This document shows positions 7,718-16,756 of a DNA stretch of 64,000 nt, piece after piece; position 1 is the stretch's first letter; the number at the start of each line of letters is the position of its first letter. The stretch is from the NCBI GenBank assembly GCA_050178015.1, contig JBFXGM010000029.1:1-64000 (forward strand), in the 5' to 3' direction. A program made the translations under genes and the position numbers. This DNA comes from Gaoshiqia sp050178015 (GTDB lineage: Bacteria; Bacteroidota; Bacteroidia; Bacteroidales; Prolixibacteraceae). Below the pieces are notes generated by a model. That model had not been told where the DNA came from and searched no databases. It saw only the letters and a program-made list of their open reading frames with translations.

Positions 7718-9283
7718 ATGAAACCTATCAACTTTTTACTAATTGCTTTTGTGATACTTTCTATCAATGCCTGCACCCAACTTCAACCTGGTCAACTAAA
7801 GGTTGAAGGCGGAATCATTCAGGGAACCCTTACCGATGATTTAGGCATTTACAAAGGCATTCCCTTTGCGGCACCGCCTGTGGGCGAACTGCGCTGGAAA
7901 GCGCCGCAACCGGTAGAACCCTGGGAAGGCGTAATGCAAACCACCGACTACGCACCCGCACCCATGCAGGGCGGAAATCCGGTCTCAGGAAAAAGCGAGG
8001 ATTGCCTCTATCTGAACGTATGGACACCTGCCAAAGCTGCAAACGAGAAGTTGCCGGTTATGGTGTGGATCTACGGCGGTGGCTTCAGCTTTGGTTCCAC
8101 CTCTGACCCTGTTCACAATGGCGAGCACCTGGCACGCAAAGGCGTTGTGCTCGTGAGCATTGCTTATCGGGTAGGGCAGCTCGGTTTTCTGGCGCATCCC
8201 GAATTGAGTGCCGAAAGCCCCAACGGAGTTTCGGGCAACTATGGTTTGCTCGACCAAATTGCCGGATTACAATGGATTCAGAACAACATAGCAGCCTTTG
8301 GTGGCGACCCGGATCAAGTGACTATTTTTGGTGAATCGGCCGGTGGGATCGCCGTGAGCATGTTGTGCGCATCGCCGCTGACCAAAGGCCTGTTTCATGG
8401 CGCCATTTCCCAAAGTGGTGGCTCTTTTGGCCCAACCCGGCCCACCACTTATCCCGGTGAAAACATGAAAACCCTTCAACAGGCAGAGCAGGATGGAATT
8501 GAATATGTAAAAAGTTATGGACTTTCATCCATTGAAGAACTTCGAAAGCTGGACGCTGAAAAACTGATCCCTCAGGGTTGGACCATGCCGGGCGGTTGGC
8601 CCATTGTCGATGGCTATGTGATTACCGATGATCAGTTTAAGTTGTACGAAGCTGAAAATTACAACGATGTTCCTGTGCTCATAGGCTATAACTCCGACGA
8701 AGGCCTAAGTTTTTCACCAGGCCGAACGCCCGAAGAATATGTTGCGAATGTTGAACGCAGATTTGGCCCATATACCGACTCACTTTTGCATGCCTATCCA
8801 CTTACTGATAATGAAGTGAAGCGCTCTGCCCGTAATTTGATGCGCGATGCTGCCTTTGGCTGGCACACCTGGAGCTGGGCAAGGCTTCAATCTAAAACAG
8901 GGAAGTCCGATGTGTACCTTTACTATTTCGACCAACACCCCGAACGCCCCGCAGATTCACCCCAGGCCGACCATGGTACACCTCATGGAGTGGATGTGCC
9001 TTTTGTTTTCATGAACCTCGATCCGGCCAGCCCGAATACCAGCGAATCTGATTTGTCCATTTCGGAAACCATGGGATCCTATTGGACCAATTTTGCCAAA
9101 TACGGTCATCCCAATGGCGATGGACTAATAAAATGGCCGGCTTTCAGCGAGGCCAATCCGGTGGTCATGTATCTCGGTCCAAATGCGTACCCAGGCCCTG
9201 TCCCCGATGAGGCATCCCTTCAGGTATTGGACAAGTATTATCGATGGAGGCGTTCTTCCGAAGGGAAAGAATGGGCTCAATAA
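7718..9283 (+). CDS. Type-B carboxylesterase, lipoprotein
   Basis: 521 residues from the ATG at 7718. The open frame reaches further upstream, but only this start gives a clean lipoprotein signal (FVILSINAC, with Cys about residue 17). It is a carboxylesterase/para-nitrobenzyl esterase family protein: oxyanion hole in VWIYGGGFSFGS, nucleophile elbow FGESAGG, acid Glu in GYNSDEGLSF and catalytic His in HGTPHGVDVPF. Such enzymes cleave esters of small alcohols or acylated sugars; the family is not substrate-specific. Its position 10 bases after a CE1 gene and before an acetyl-esterase fusion suggests a part in removing acyl groups from xylan or its oligosaccharides at the outer surface or in the periplasm. 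Confidence 0.85.
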   Translation: MKPINFLLIAFVILSINACTQLQPGQLKVEGGIIQGTLTDDLGIYKGIPFAAPPVGELRWKAPQPVEPWEGVMQTTDYAPAPMQGGNPVSGKSEDCLYLNVWTPAKAANEKLPVMVWIYGGGFSFGSTSDPVHNGEHLARKGVVLVSIAYRVGQLGFLAHPELSAESPNGVSGNYGLLDQIAGLQWIQNNIAAFGGDPDQVTIFGESAGGIAVSMLCASPLTKGLFHGAISQSGGSFGPTRPTTYPGENMKTLQQAEQDGIEYVKSYGLSSIEELRKLDAEKLIPQGWTMPGGWPIVDGYVITDDQFKLYEAENYNDVPVLIGYNSDEGLSFSPGRTPEEYVANVERRFGPYTDSLLHAYPLTDNEVKRSARNLMRDAAFGWHTWSWARLQSKTGKSDVYLYYFDQHPERPADSPQADHGTPHGVDVPFVFMNLDPASPNTSESDLSISETMGSYWTNFAKYGHPNGDGLIKWPAFSEANPVVMYLGPNAYPGPVPDEASLQVLDKYYRWRRSSEGKEWAQ

Positions 9284-9314
9284 AATTATGCACTAAACGC
9301 TAAATCTATTTGCT

Positions 9315-10970
9315 ATGAATAAATTCAAATTGCTTGTTTTGACCGTGCTGCTGTTGTTCGGCTTATCAGTCTTTTCACAAAATCCCGATTTTCACATCTA
9401 CCTGTGTTTTGGCCAGTCGAACATGGCAGGGGCAGCCCGGGCTGAAGCGCAGGATTCAATTGTGGATGCCCGCTTTCAAATGATGAGTGCCATGGATTGC
9501 CCCGACAAAGGAAGGGAAATGGGAAACTGGTACACAGCAATTCCGCCGCTTTGCGACTGCAATGCAGGAATTTCACCAGCCGATTATTTTGGACGCACAC
9601 TCATCGACAATTTGCCTTCGAACATAAAAGTGGGTGTTATCAATGTTTCGGTTGGTGGCTGCCGAATTGAATTGTTCGATAAAGAAAACTACCAGTCGTA
9701 TGTTGAAACCGCACCCGACTGGATGCAGGGCTGGATCAAAAACTATGGTGGAAATCCATATGGCAGACTGGTAGAAATGGCCAAACTGGCACAAAAGGAT
9801 GGCGTGATTAAAGGCATTTTGATGCACCAGGGAGAATCGAACCCAAACGATTCGCTTTGGACTCGAAAGGTGAAAGACATTTACGACAACTTAATGATCG
9901 ATTTGAAGCTTGATCCAGCGAAAACACCTTTGCTGGCTGGCGAATTATTAAGTGCTCAATACGATGGGAAATGTGCCGGGTTCAATCAGTTCATCGCACA
10001 GTTGCCCGCAGCCATTCCAAATTCCCATGTTATTTCTTCGGAAGGATGCCCCGGAAAGCCTGATGGTTTACATTTTACAGCCGAAGGTTACCGGATTTTG
10101 GGTAAACGCTACGGTGAAAAAATGCTTTCATTGCTCGGTGAGAATCAAACAGGTTTAATGCAACGGGTGGTTGAGGATGGCGGAACCGGCGCCTACAAAG
10201 CAATCATGTACACCGACAACAGCCTGCCCACCCACACGGTGTTCCGTCCCGATGACCTGAGTGTTTTCGGGAAGAAAAACCAATTGCCCATTATTGTCTG
10301 GGGAAATGGAGCCTGCGCCAATTCACCATGGGAACACGTCAATTTTTTATCCGAAGTGGCTTCGCATGGTTTCCTCACCATTGCCATTGGGCCTATGCCG
10401 CAAGAAGGCGAGCGCGGTAGCGGACGATCAACATCGTCGCAACTGACCGATGCCATCGATTGGGCCATTGCGCAAAACAGCGACGAATCGAGCATGTTTT
10501 ATGGAAAAATTGACATCTCAAAGATCGCAGTTAGTGGCATGTCGTGTGGCGGTTTACAAACCCTTGAAGTCGCGCCCGATCCGCGTGTTACAACTGCGGT
10601 GGTTTGCAACAGTGGCATCATAGGAGATGGAGGCGGCATGCCGGGCATGCCCGGTTTAAGCAAAGACCACCTGGCCAAATTGCACAGCCCAACCCTCTAT
10701 TTGCTTGGAGGCGAATCGGATATCGCCTACAAAAACGGGATGGACGACTATGAGCGAATCAACCATGTTCCGGTATTTGTTGGCAATATGGATGTTGGAC
10801 ATGGCGGAACTTACCGTCAGCCTCACGGTGGCGAGTTTGCCAAAGTAGCTACTGCCTGGTACAAATGGCAATTGAAAGGCGACAAGAAAGCCGGCAAATT
10901 GTTTACCGGAAATCCCTGCGGGCTATCCAAATCAGATGTTTGGGCCGTTGATAAAAAGAATCTGCCATAG
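9315..10970 (+). CDS. Two-domain esterase: SASA/CE6-type acetylesterase fused to an alpha/beta hydrolase
   Basis: 551 residues with a signal peptide (to about 21). Residues 25-270 form an SGNH-like SASA domain as in CE6 acetylxylan esterases: LCFGQSNMAGA (Ser about 35), VSVGGCRIE, MHQGESNPNDS and PDGLHFTAEGY with the catalytic His. Residues 285-545 form a separate alpha/beta hydrolase with a GMSCGG nucleophile elbow, resembling the chlorophyllase/dienelactone-hydrolase-like esterases. Both halves keep their catalytic serines, so this looks like a bifunctional deacylase. The xylan context favours acetylxylan esterase over sialate O-acetylesterase, although PF03629 covers both. Confidence 0.82.
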   Translation: MNKFKLLVLTVLLLFGLSVFSQNPDFHIYLCFGQSNMAGAARAEAQDSIVDARFQMMSAMDCPDKGREMGNWYTAIPPLCDCNAGISPADYFGRTLIDNLPSNIKVGVINVSVGGCRIELFDKENYQSYVETAPDWMQGWIKNYGGNPYGRLVEMAKLAQKDGVIKGILMHQGESNPNDSLWTRKVKDIYDNLMIDLKLDPAKTPLLAGELLSAQYDGKCAGFNQFIAQLPAAIPNSHVISSEGCPGKPDGLHFTAEGYRILGKRYGEKMLSLLGENQTGLMQRVVEDGGTGAYKAIMYTDNSLPTHTVFRPDDLSVFGKKNQLPIIVWGNGACANSPWEHVNFLSEVASHGFLTIAIGPMPQEGERGSGRSTSSQLTDAIDWAIAQNSDESSMFYGKIDISKIAVSGMSCGGLQTLEVAPDPRVTTAVVCNSGIIGDGGGMPGMPGLSKDHLAKLHSPTLYLLGGESDIAYKNGMDDYERINHVPVFVGNMDVGHGGTYRQPHGGEFAKVATAWYKWQLKGDKKAGKLFTGNPCGLSKSDVWAVDKKNLP

Positions 10971-11066
10971 TTTTTTGGAAGTGTTAACCCATCAACCAAA
11001 CGATTGAAGGTGTAAGTGTAAAACCGAAAAAATAAAATTGAACAACCATAAGTAAATGAAAGAGAT

Positions 11067-14033
11067 ATGTTTAGAAATAAATTTGTAAGTTTTGTATTTG
11101 CATTGTTCGTTTTTTGTTTGCTGGGTTCTTTTTATGCAAAAAGTCAGAGTCTAACACCTTTACAATACATTGAAACTGAAAGTTCAAAAAATGCTTTTCA
11201 GATTGTTGCAAATGGGAAAGGGGCTGCCATTTATGTTGACCCCAATGATGAAAAAGGGGTTGCAAGGGCTGCTAAGGATTTGGCTAATGATGTGGGCAAG
11301 GTTTCAGGTATTGCCGCTCAAGTCAACGAAAGTATTAAAGCGCCCAAAGGTTCCATTCTTATTGGTACCATCGGCTCCAGCCAAATTATCGACAAACTTA
11401 TTGTCGATAAAAAAATTGATGTATCGGAAATAAAAGGGCAATGGGAATCTTATCTGATACAAACAGTTGACGGCAATTTGGTCGTTGCAGGTAGCGACCG
11501 TCGTGGTACCATTTATGGCATTTATGATATTTCAGAAAATATTGGTGTTTCGCCCTGGTACTGGTGGGCCGATGTGCCTGTGAAAAAGAGCGATGCCTTG
11601 TTTGTTAAGGCAGGCCGCTATGTGCAGGAATCGCCCAAAGTGAAATACCGTGGCATTTTTATCAACGATGAGGAACCTTCGTTTGGAGGCTGGGCACGCG
11701 ATAAATTTGGGGGCATCAATTCAAAGATCTACGCACACATGTTTGAGCTTATATTACGGCTGAGAGGTAACTACTTGTGGCCGGCCATGTGGGGAAAATC
11801 ATTCAATGAAGATGACCCTCTGAATCCTGTGGTGGCCAACGAATATGGAATTGTGATGGGCACTTCGCACCACGAACCCATGATGCGCTCTCATACAGAA
11901 TATACCAGTCGCAAAGACGAAGTAGGTGCATGGAATTATTCCACCAATAAAACGAACCTCGACAAATTCTTTACCGATGGGCTGGGACGCAATAAAACGT
12001 ACGACAATCTCATAACCATTGGTATGCGTGGCGATGGCGATGTGGCGCTCAGTGAAGAAGGGGATGAAAAAAACATGGAAACGCTGCGTCAGGTGGTGAA
12101 AGGCCAGCGCGAAATTATCCAAAAGGTGTACGATAAAAAACCATCGGACGTGCCGCAAATGTGGGCCATTTTCACCGAAGTGCAACGCTATTATGATGCC
12201 GGGTTAAACGTGCCCGACGATGTGTTGCTGCTGTTTTGCGACAACAACTGGGGCTATATCCGCCGTGCCGGCCCCGAAAAGGAAAGGAACCGGAAAGGGG
12301 GCATGGGCTTGTATTACCACATTGATATGAACGGTGGGCCTTGGAACGACCGCTGGATAAATACCACCACCATTCCAAAACTTTACGAACAGTTTAACTT
12401 AGCTTATCGAACAGGGTTGGACGACTTATGGGTGGTAAATGTGGGCGATTTGAAACCCAAGGAATTGCCCATCGATTTTATAATGAGATTTGCATGGAAC
12501 CCCGATAGCTATAATCCCGATAATCTGAAAGATTATACCACTGATTGGGCAGCGAGCATTTTTGGCTCGGAACATGCCGGGGAAATTGCCGATATCGTAT
12601 CTAAATATCCGAAATACAACTTGTGGCGCAAACCCGAGGTGCAAAGTACACAGATATTCAGTTTTGTAAACCATCACGACGCAGCCCGGGTGACTGAACT
12701 TTGGCGCGATCTTACAAAACGTGTTGAAGCGTTGCGTCCCAAAATTGCACCGGAGGCACAGGATGCTTTTTACCAACTTGTTTACTATCCTGCCAAAGCA
12801 TCAGCCGGCGTGGCCGAAATTTACCTTGCTGCTGGTCGCAATAATTTATATGCCAAACAAGGGCGTGTCAGTGCCAATACTTATGCCCAGCGTGCACGCG
12901 ATTTGTTTGAAATTGATAAACAGTTGAGCGATTATTACAATGGCCCGATGGCCAATGGAAAATGGAAAAACATGATGTCCGATGTGCATATCGGCTACAC
13001 GCAATGGAGCATGCCCCGCGAAAATAAGCTTCCGCAGATGACCGAAGTGCAACCATTGCCAAACGCCGCCATGGGTGTTGCCATCGAAGGCAGCGAGCTG
13101 GCATGGCCGGGTGCCGATGCCCAGGCCACTTTGCCAACGTTCGATGTGTTGCGCAATCAATCGTATTATATCGATGTGTTTAACCGCGGTACAGGTTCAT
13201 TTCAGTTCGAAGCAAAGGCCAACAAACCATGGATAAAATTGAGCGCTAGCAAAGGAAACGTCGATATTGAAACCCGTTTGCAGGTCGAAATCGACTGGAA
13301 ATCGCTGCCAATGGGCAAGTCGGAGGGCTTTGTTGAAATAAAGCAAGGCAGTAATGTGGTGAATGTGAATGTTGTGGCGCTAAATGCACCCAAGCCCGAC
13401 GCCCAGCGTCCATTCTTCGGTGGTTTAACTGGCGAATTTTCTATTCCGGCCAATCAATTCAATGCCAATATTCCAGGCAAAGAAGCAAAATGGATTGTAC
13501 TTCCCGACCTTGGCCGGTCAGAAGCTTGTATGGGCATAAGCCCGGTTACGGCACAAAGTGTTGTGGGTAAGGATGCTCCCTGTCTGGAATACGATGTTTT
13601 GCTGAACGAGAATGGTAAAACGACCATTTGTATTGGTATTTTGCCGACGCAGGATGTGCAACCAGAGCGAGGGGTAAGGATTGCCGTGGCGCTGAACGAT
13701 GCAGAACCTATCCAAATCGATGCCCGAAAAGGGTTTCACGATGAGTTTAAGGAATACACGCCCGACAACCTTTCAAGGTCAAAATCGCTCAAGCCGCTGT
13801 CGGCGGTTGACAATAAAATCGCTCTGATTGCACGTGGTAAACACCGCCGCTCTGAGGTGTTCGACAACCTCCGCTGGCTCGATGTTGAATTGGAGGTGTT
13901 AGAACCCGGCATTCAAACATTAAGAATTTATATGGTTGATCCTGAAGTTGTTGTTGAAAAAATTGTGGTAAACCCCGATAATGACTATCCAAGTTATTTT
14001 GGCGCTCCGGTGGAAAAAATTGAAAATAAATAA
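11067..14033 (+). CDS. GH115 xylan alpha-1,2-(4-O-methyl)glucuronidase
   Basis: 988 residues with a signal peptide, full length for GH115. Recognisable segments are RRGTIYGIYDISENIGVSPW, WYWWADVPV, RGIFINDEEPSFGGW, LRGNYLWPAMWGKSF, MGTSHHEPMMRSH, GMRGDGDVALSEE and DNNWGYIRR, with a C-terminal beta-sandwich that includes an SMGKSEGFVEIKQG-like segment. GH115 enzymes remove glucuronate or 4-O-methylglucuronate from the xylan main chain, including internal residues. This gene identifies the block as aimed at glucurono(arabino)xylan. It stands 96 bases after the fused esterase and 11 bases before a GH43 lipoprotein gene. Confidence 0.93.
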   Translation: MFRNKFVSFVFALFVFCLLGSFYAKSQSLTPLQYIETESSKNAFQIVANGKGAAIYVDPNDEKGVARAAKDLANDVGKVSGIAAQVNESIKAPKGSILIGTIGSSQIIDKLIVDKKIDVSEIKGQWESYLIQTVDGNLVVAGSDRRGTIYGIYDISENIGVSPWYWWADVPVKKSDALFVKAGRYVQESPKVKYRGIFINDEEPSFGGWARDKFGGINSKIYAHMFELILRLRGNYLWPAMWGKSFNEDDPLNPVVANEYGIVMGTSHHEPMMRSHTEYTSRKDEVGAWNYSTNKTNLDKFFTDGLGRNKTYDNLITIGMRGDGDVALSEEGDEKNMETLRQVVKGQREIIQKVYDKKPSDVPQMWAIFTEVQRYYDAGLNVPDDVLLLFCDNNWGYIRRAGPEKERNRKGGMGLYYHIDMNGGPWNDRWINTTTIPKLYEQFNLAYRTGLDDLWVVNVGDLKPKELPIDFIMRFAWNPDSYNPDNLKDYTTDWAASIFGSEHAGEIADIVSKYPKYNLWRKPEVQSTQIFSFVNHHDAARVTELWRDLTKRVEALRPKIAPEAQDAFYQLVYYPAKASAGVAEIYLAAGRNNLYAKQGRVSANTYAQRARDLFEIDKQLSDYYNGPMANGKWKNMMSDVHIGYTQWSMPRENKLPQMTEVQPLPNAAMGVAIEGSELAWPGADAQATLPTFDVLRNQSYYIDVFNRGTGSFQFEAKANKPWIKLSASKGNVDIETRLQVEIDWKSLPMGKSEGFVEIKQGSNVVNVNVVALNAPKPDAQRPFFGGLTGEFSIPANQFNANIPGKEAKWIVLPDLGRSEACMGISPVTAQSVVGKDAPCLEYDVLLNENGKTTICIGILPTQDVQPERGVRIAVALNDAEPIQIDARKGFHDEFKEYTPDNLSRSKSLKPLSAVDNKIALIARGKHRRSEVFDNLRWLDVELEVLEPGIQTLRIYMVDPEVVVEKIVVNPDNDYPSYFGAPVEKIENK

Positions 14034-14044
14034 ACTTTTTAGAT

Positions 14045-15220
14045 ATGCTTAAAAATACAGTTCAACTAACGGTCATTCTTTCAATGCTTTGCATGGGTTT
14101 GGTGATTTCCTGTACAGGAAGTGAAAAAACCAATGAGAAAGGGCGAGTTGAAAGTCTGGATGAAAACAAGATATTAAACGCAAGCAATTCAAATGTAAGG
14201 GAATTTAGATACACCAATCCCATCACCCGCGATTCTGCAATTTCGATGCGCGATCATTTTATCATTAAGGTTGGCGAAAAATGGTACTGTACAGGAACTT
14301 CCAATCCTGTTTGGACAGGCCCAAACCCAGGTGTGCGCTTGTTGGAGTCGGACGATTTGCTCAACTGGAAGCACCACTCGTGGCTGATCGATGCCAGTAA
14401 ATTGCCCGCCGATTGCCCTTACAACGGACGTTTTTGGGCACCGGAAATTCATTTTCTAAAAGGAAAATATTGGCTTACCGTTAACAGCGGAAAAGTTACC
14501 GATGAGGATCCTTCTGGTATGGCAACTCACAGTGTTTGGCTTTTCTCGTCCGATGAAGTAACCGGACCTTATAATCTGGTGAATGGGCCGCTCACTCCGC
14601 AATACAACAACGATGCAACCCTTTTTGAAGACGAGGATGGGCAAGTGTATTTTTATTGCAGTGGTGGTGGCCTTTTTCAAGCTAAAATCGATTTGGAGAA
14701 AGGAAAACTTACCACTCCAATCGAAAAGTTTTTAGATAAGAAAGAACCCGGATGGCCCGAATGGATGGTGGGTGGTATCGAAGGGCCTTTTGTGCTAAAA
14801 AGGGACGGTTTCTATTTTATGTTTTTCTCTACCTGGACCCGTGGTTACGAAGTTGGGCTTTTAAAATCGAAGTACCCGCTTGGCCCCTGGGAACTGGTTG
14901 ACCGCGAAACCATTTTTGGCACCCGTAAAAAAGGCTATCGGCCCGAATTGGCCATCGGCGGCGGGTACGACCACCTGAAATTCAGCGACACCCAAGACCC
15001 TTATTGCGAAACCGGGCACAATGCCCTATTTATTGGTCCCGACGGAAATTTATGGAGTTCATGCCATTACATGATGTACGGGCAGCGGCCCTATCCGTAC
15101 AGCCAAACCTTCGAGTCGTGGGAGCTCACGCCTCAAATGGGGTACGAGCCAATATATTACAAAAACGGTAGGTTCCACATTGATGGTCCAACATGGACAG
15201 AGCAGGTAATAGAGTACTAA
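14045..15220 (+). CDS. GH43 family lipoprotein, arabinofuranosidase/xylosidase-like
   Basis: 391 residues. A lipoprotein signal (MGLVISCTG) implies anchoring to the outer membrane or periplasmic face. The GH43 propeller shows the Asp in ISMRDHFII, the second Asp in NDATLFEDEDG and the acid Glu in GGIEGPFVLKRDG. No extra C-terminal domain is present. It probably removes arabinofuranose or xylose from decorated xylo-oligosaccharides, but the exact subfamily is not recognised. It follows GH115 by 11 bases and precedes another GH43 by about 40, so the three are likely one transcript. Confidence 0.83.
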   Translation: MLKNTVQLTVILSMLCMGLVISCTGSEKTNEKGRVESLDENKILNASNSNVREFRYTNPITRDSAISMRDHFIIKVGEKWYCTGTSNPVWTGPNPGVRLLESDDLLNWKHHSWLIDASKLPADCPYNGRFWAPEIHFLKGKYWLTVNSGKVTDEDPSGMATHSVWLFSSDEVTGPYNLVNGPLTPQYNNDATLFEDEDGQVYFYCSGGGLFQAKIDLEKGKLTTPIEKFLDKKEPGWPEWMVGGIEGPFVLKRDGFYFMFFSTWTRGYEVGLLKSKYPLGPWELVDRETIFGTRKKGYRPELAIGGGYDHLKFSDTQDPYCETGHNALFIGPDGNLWSSCHYMMYGQRPYPYSQTFESWELTPQMGYEPIYYKNGRFHIDGPTWTEQVIEY

Positions 15221-15261
15221 ATGTATTCTGAAATAAAATGTTAATAATTAAAATAGTTCAG

Positions 15262-16632
15262 ATGAAGAATAGAATGATCGCCTTATTGGTTTTTGTTTCG
15301 TTAATGTCCTCGGTTGGTTTAGCTCAAAATCCCATCGTACAAACTTATTTTACAGCCGATCCGGCACCGATGGTGCACAACGGTAGGGTTTACGTGTACA
15401 CTTCGCATGACGAAGATGAAACAGTCGATAATTTTTTCACCATGTACGACTGGCGTTGCTATTCATCGGCCGATATGGTCAACTGGACCGACCACGGCGC
15501 AGTGGCTTCGCTGAACGATTTTGTGTGGTCAGGCAAAACAAATGGAGCCTGGGCGCCACAATGCATTGAACGGAATGGCAAGTTTTATCTCTATGTGCCA
15601 ATACATGGCGATGGAGTCGCGGTGCTGGTCGCCGATTCTCCCACCGGGCCATTTCACGATCCGCTGGGGAAGCGCTTAATCGATGGTGAGAATATTTGGC
15701 ATGATATTGATCCGACTGTCATGATTGACGATGACGGCCAAGCCTATTTATACTGGGGAAATCCGGTTCTTTCCTATGTCAAGCTAAACGAAGACATGAT
15801 TTCATATGACCGTAGCATCGGCAAAAATGGCATTGTTGGAATTGAAATGACCCCCGAGGCTTTTGGATCACAGGAGGGACGAGACGGGAAAAAACGTGCT
15901 TCGTATACCGAGGGCCCTTGGATTTACAAACGTGATAAGCTGTACTACCTGGTTTACGCGGCAGCCGGAATTCCTGAGTATATTGCCTATTCCACAGCAC
16001 CCACCGCCGAAGGCCCCTGGACGTATCAAGGTTTTATCATGGAAAGGGCCGATCACCTCGCTTTCACCAACCATGCGGGAGTGATCGATTTTAAGAACAA
16101 TTCGTATTTCTTCTATCATGACCAGGCTTTGTCAGAAGGCCAGGGTTTCAAACGGTCAGTTAGCGTGGAGCAGTTCGAGTACAATGAAGATGGCTCCATT
16201 CCGCTGATTGTACCCACCAAGGAGGGCGTGACAGAGAGCGTCTCAAATCTGAATCCCTTTCAAAAAGTGGAAGCCGAAACCATGGCCTGGTCCGAGGGCG
16301 TTAAAACAGGTTCCGACACCAAGGCCGGTATTTACGTCACGAATATCAATAACGGTGATTTTGTTAAGGTGCGCAGCGTCGATTTTGGGAAAGGTGCCAA
16401 AAAATTCGAGGTCAGTGCTGCTGCGTTGGCTGGAGGACAAATTGAGATTCGGCTGGATGGTAAAGACGGCTTATTATTAGGTACTTGTGAAATAAAAAAT
16501 AGCGGCGACGTGAATGCCTGGAAAACGTTCACTGCAAAAGTGAGTAAACAGAAAGGCATCCACGATTTATATTTTATTTTTAAAGGTGGGGAAGGTGACT
16601 TGTTTAACTTGAATCATTGGAAGTTCAATTAG
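15262..16632 (+). CDS. GH43 enzyme with C-terminal CBM6 (arabinoxylan arabinofuranohydrolase-like)
   Basis: 456 residues from the ATG at 15262; the frame opens 8 codons earlier but the signal peptide begins at MKNRM. The GH43 catalytic domain (about 25-325) has base Asp in FTADPAPMVHNG, modulator Asp in HDIDPTVMIDDDG and acid Glu in SYTEGPWIYKRDK. Residues 335-456 look like a CBM6: VEAETMAWSEGVKT, YVTNINNGDFVKVR, IEIRLDGKDG. GH43-CBM6 proteins commonly cleave arabinose from arabinoxylan. The CBM would hold the enzyme to the xylan chain. It is secreted, and part of the GH115-GH43 transcript. Confidence 0.86.
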   Translation: MKNRMIALLVFVSLMSSVGLAQNPIVQTYFTADPAPMVHNGRVYVYTSHDEDETVDNFFTMYDWRCYSSADMVNWTDHGAVASLNDFVWSGKTNGAWAPQCIERNGKFYLYVPIHGDGVAVLVADSPTGPFHDPLGKRLIDGENIWHDIDPTVMIDDDGQAYLYWGNPVLSYVKLNEDMISYDRSIGKNGIVGIEMTPEAFGSQEGRDGKKRASYTEGPWIYKRDKLYYLVYAAAGIPEYIAYSTAPTAEGPWTYQGFIMERADHLAFTNHAGVIDFKNNSYFFYHDQALSEGQGFKRSVSVEQFEYNEDGSIPLIVPTKEGVTESVSNLNPFQKVEAETMAWSEGVKTGSDTKAGIYVTNINNGDFVKVRSVDFGKGAKKFEVSAAALAGGQIEIRLDGKDGLLLGTCEIKNSGDVNAWKTFTAKVSKQKGIHDLYFIFKGGEGDLFNLNHWKFN

Positions 16633-16756
16633 TATTCGGCTGTTTAGCTGGAAATTGGCTACTATGTCTAAAGTTGAATGTCAGGGTGAAATTTCAGTCA
16701 CTGCCCGTAAATACGGCCGGGGGAGTTTACTATGTCCGACTAATAAAACATTAAAG

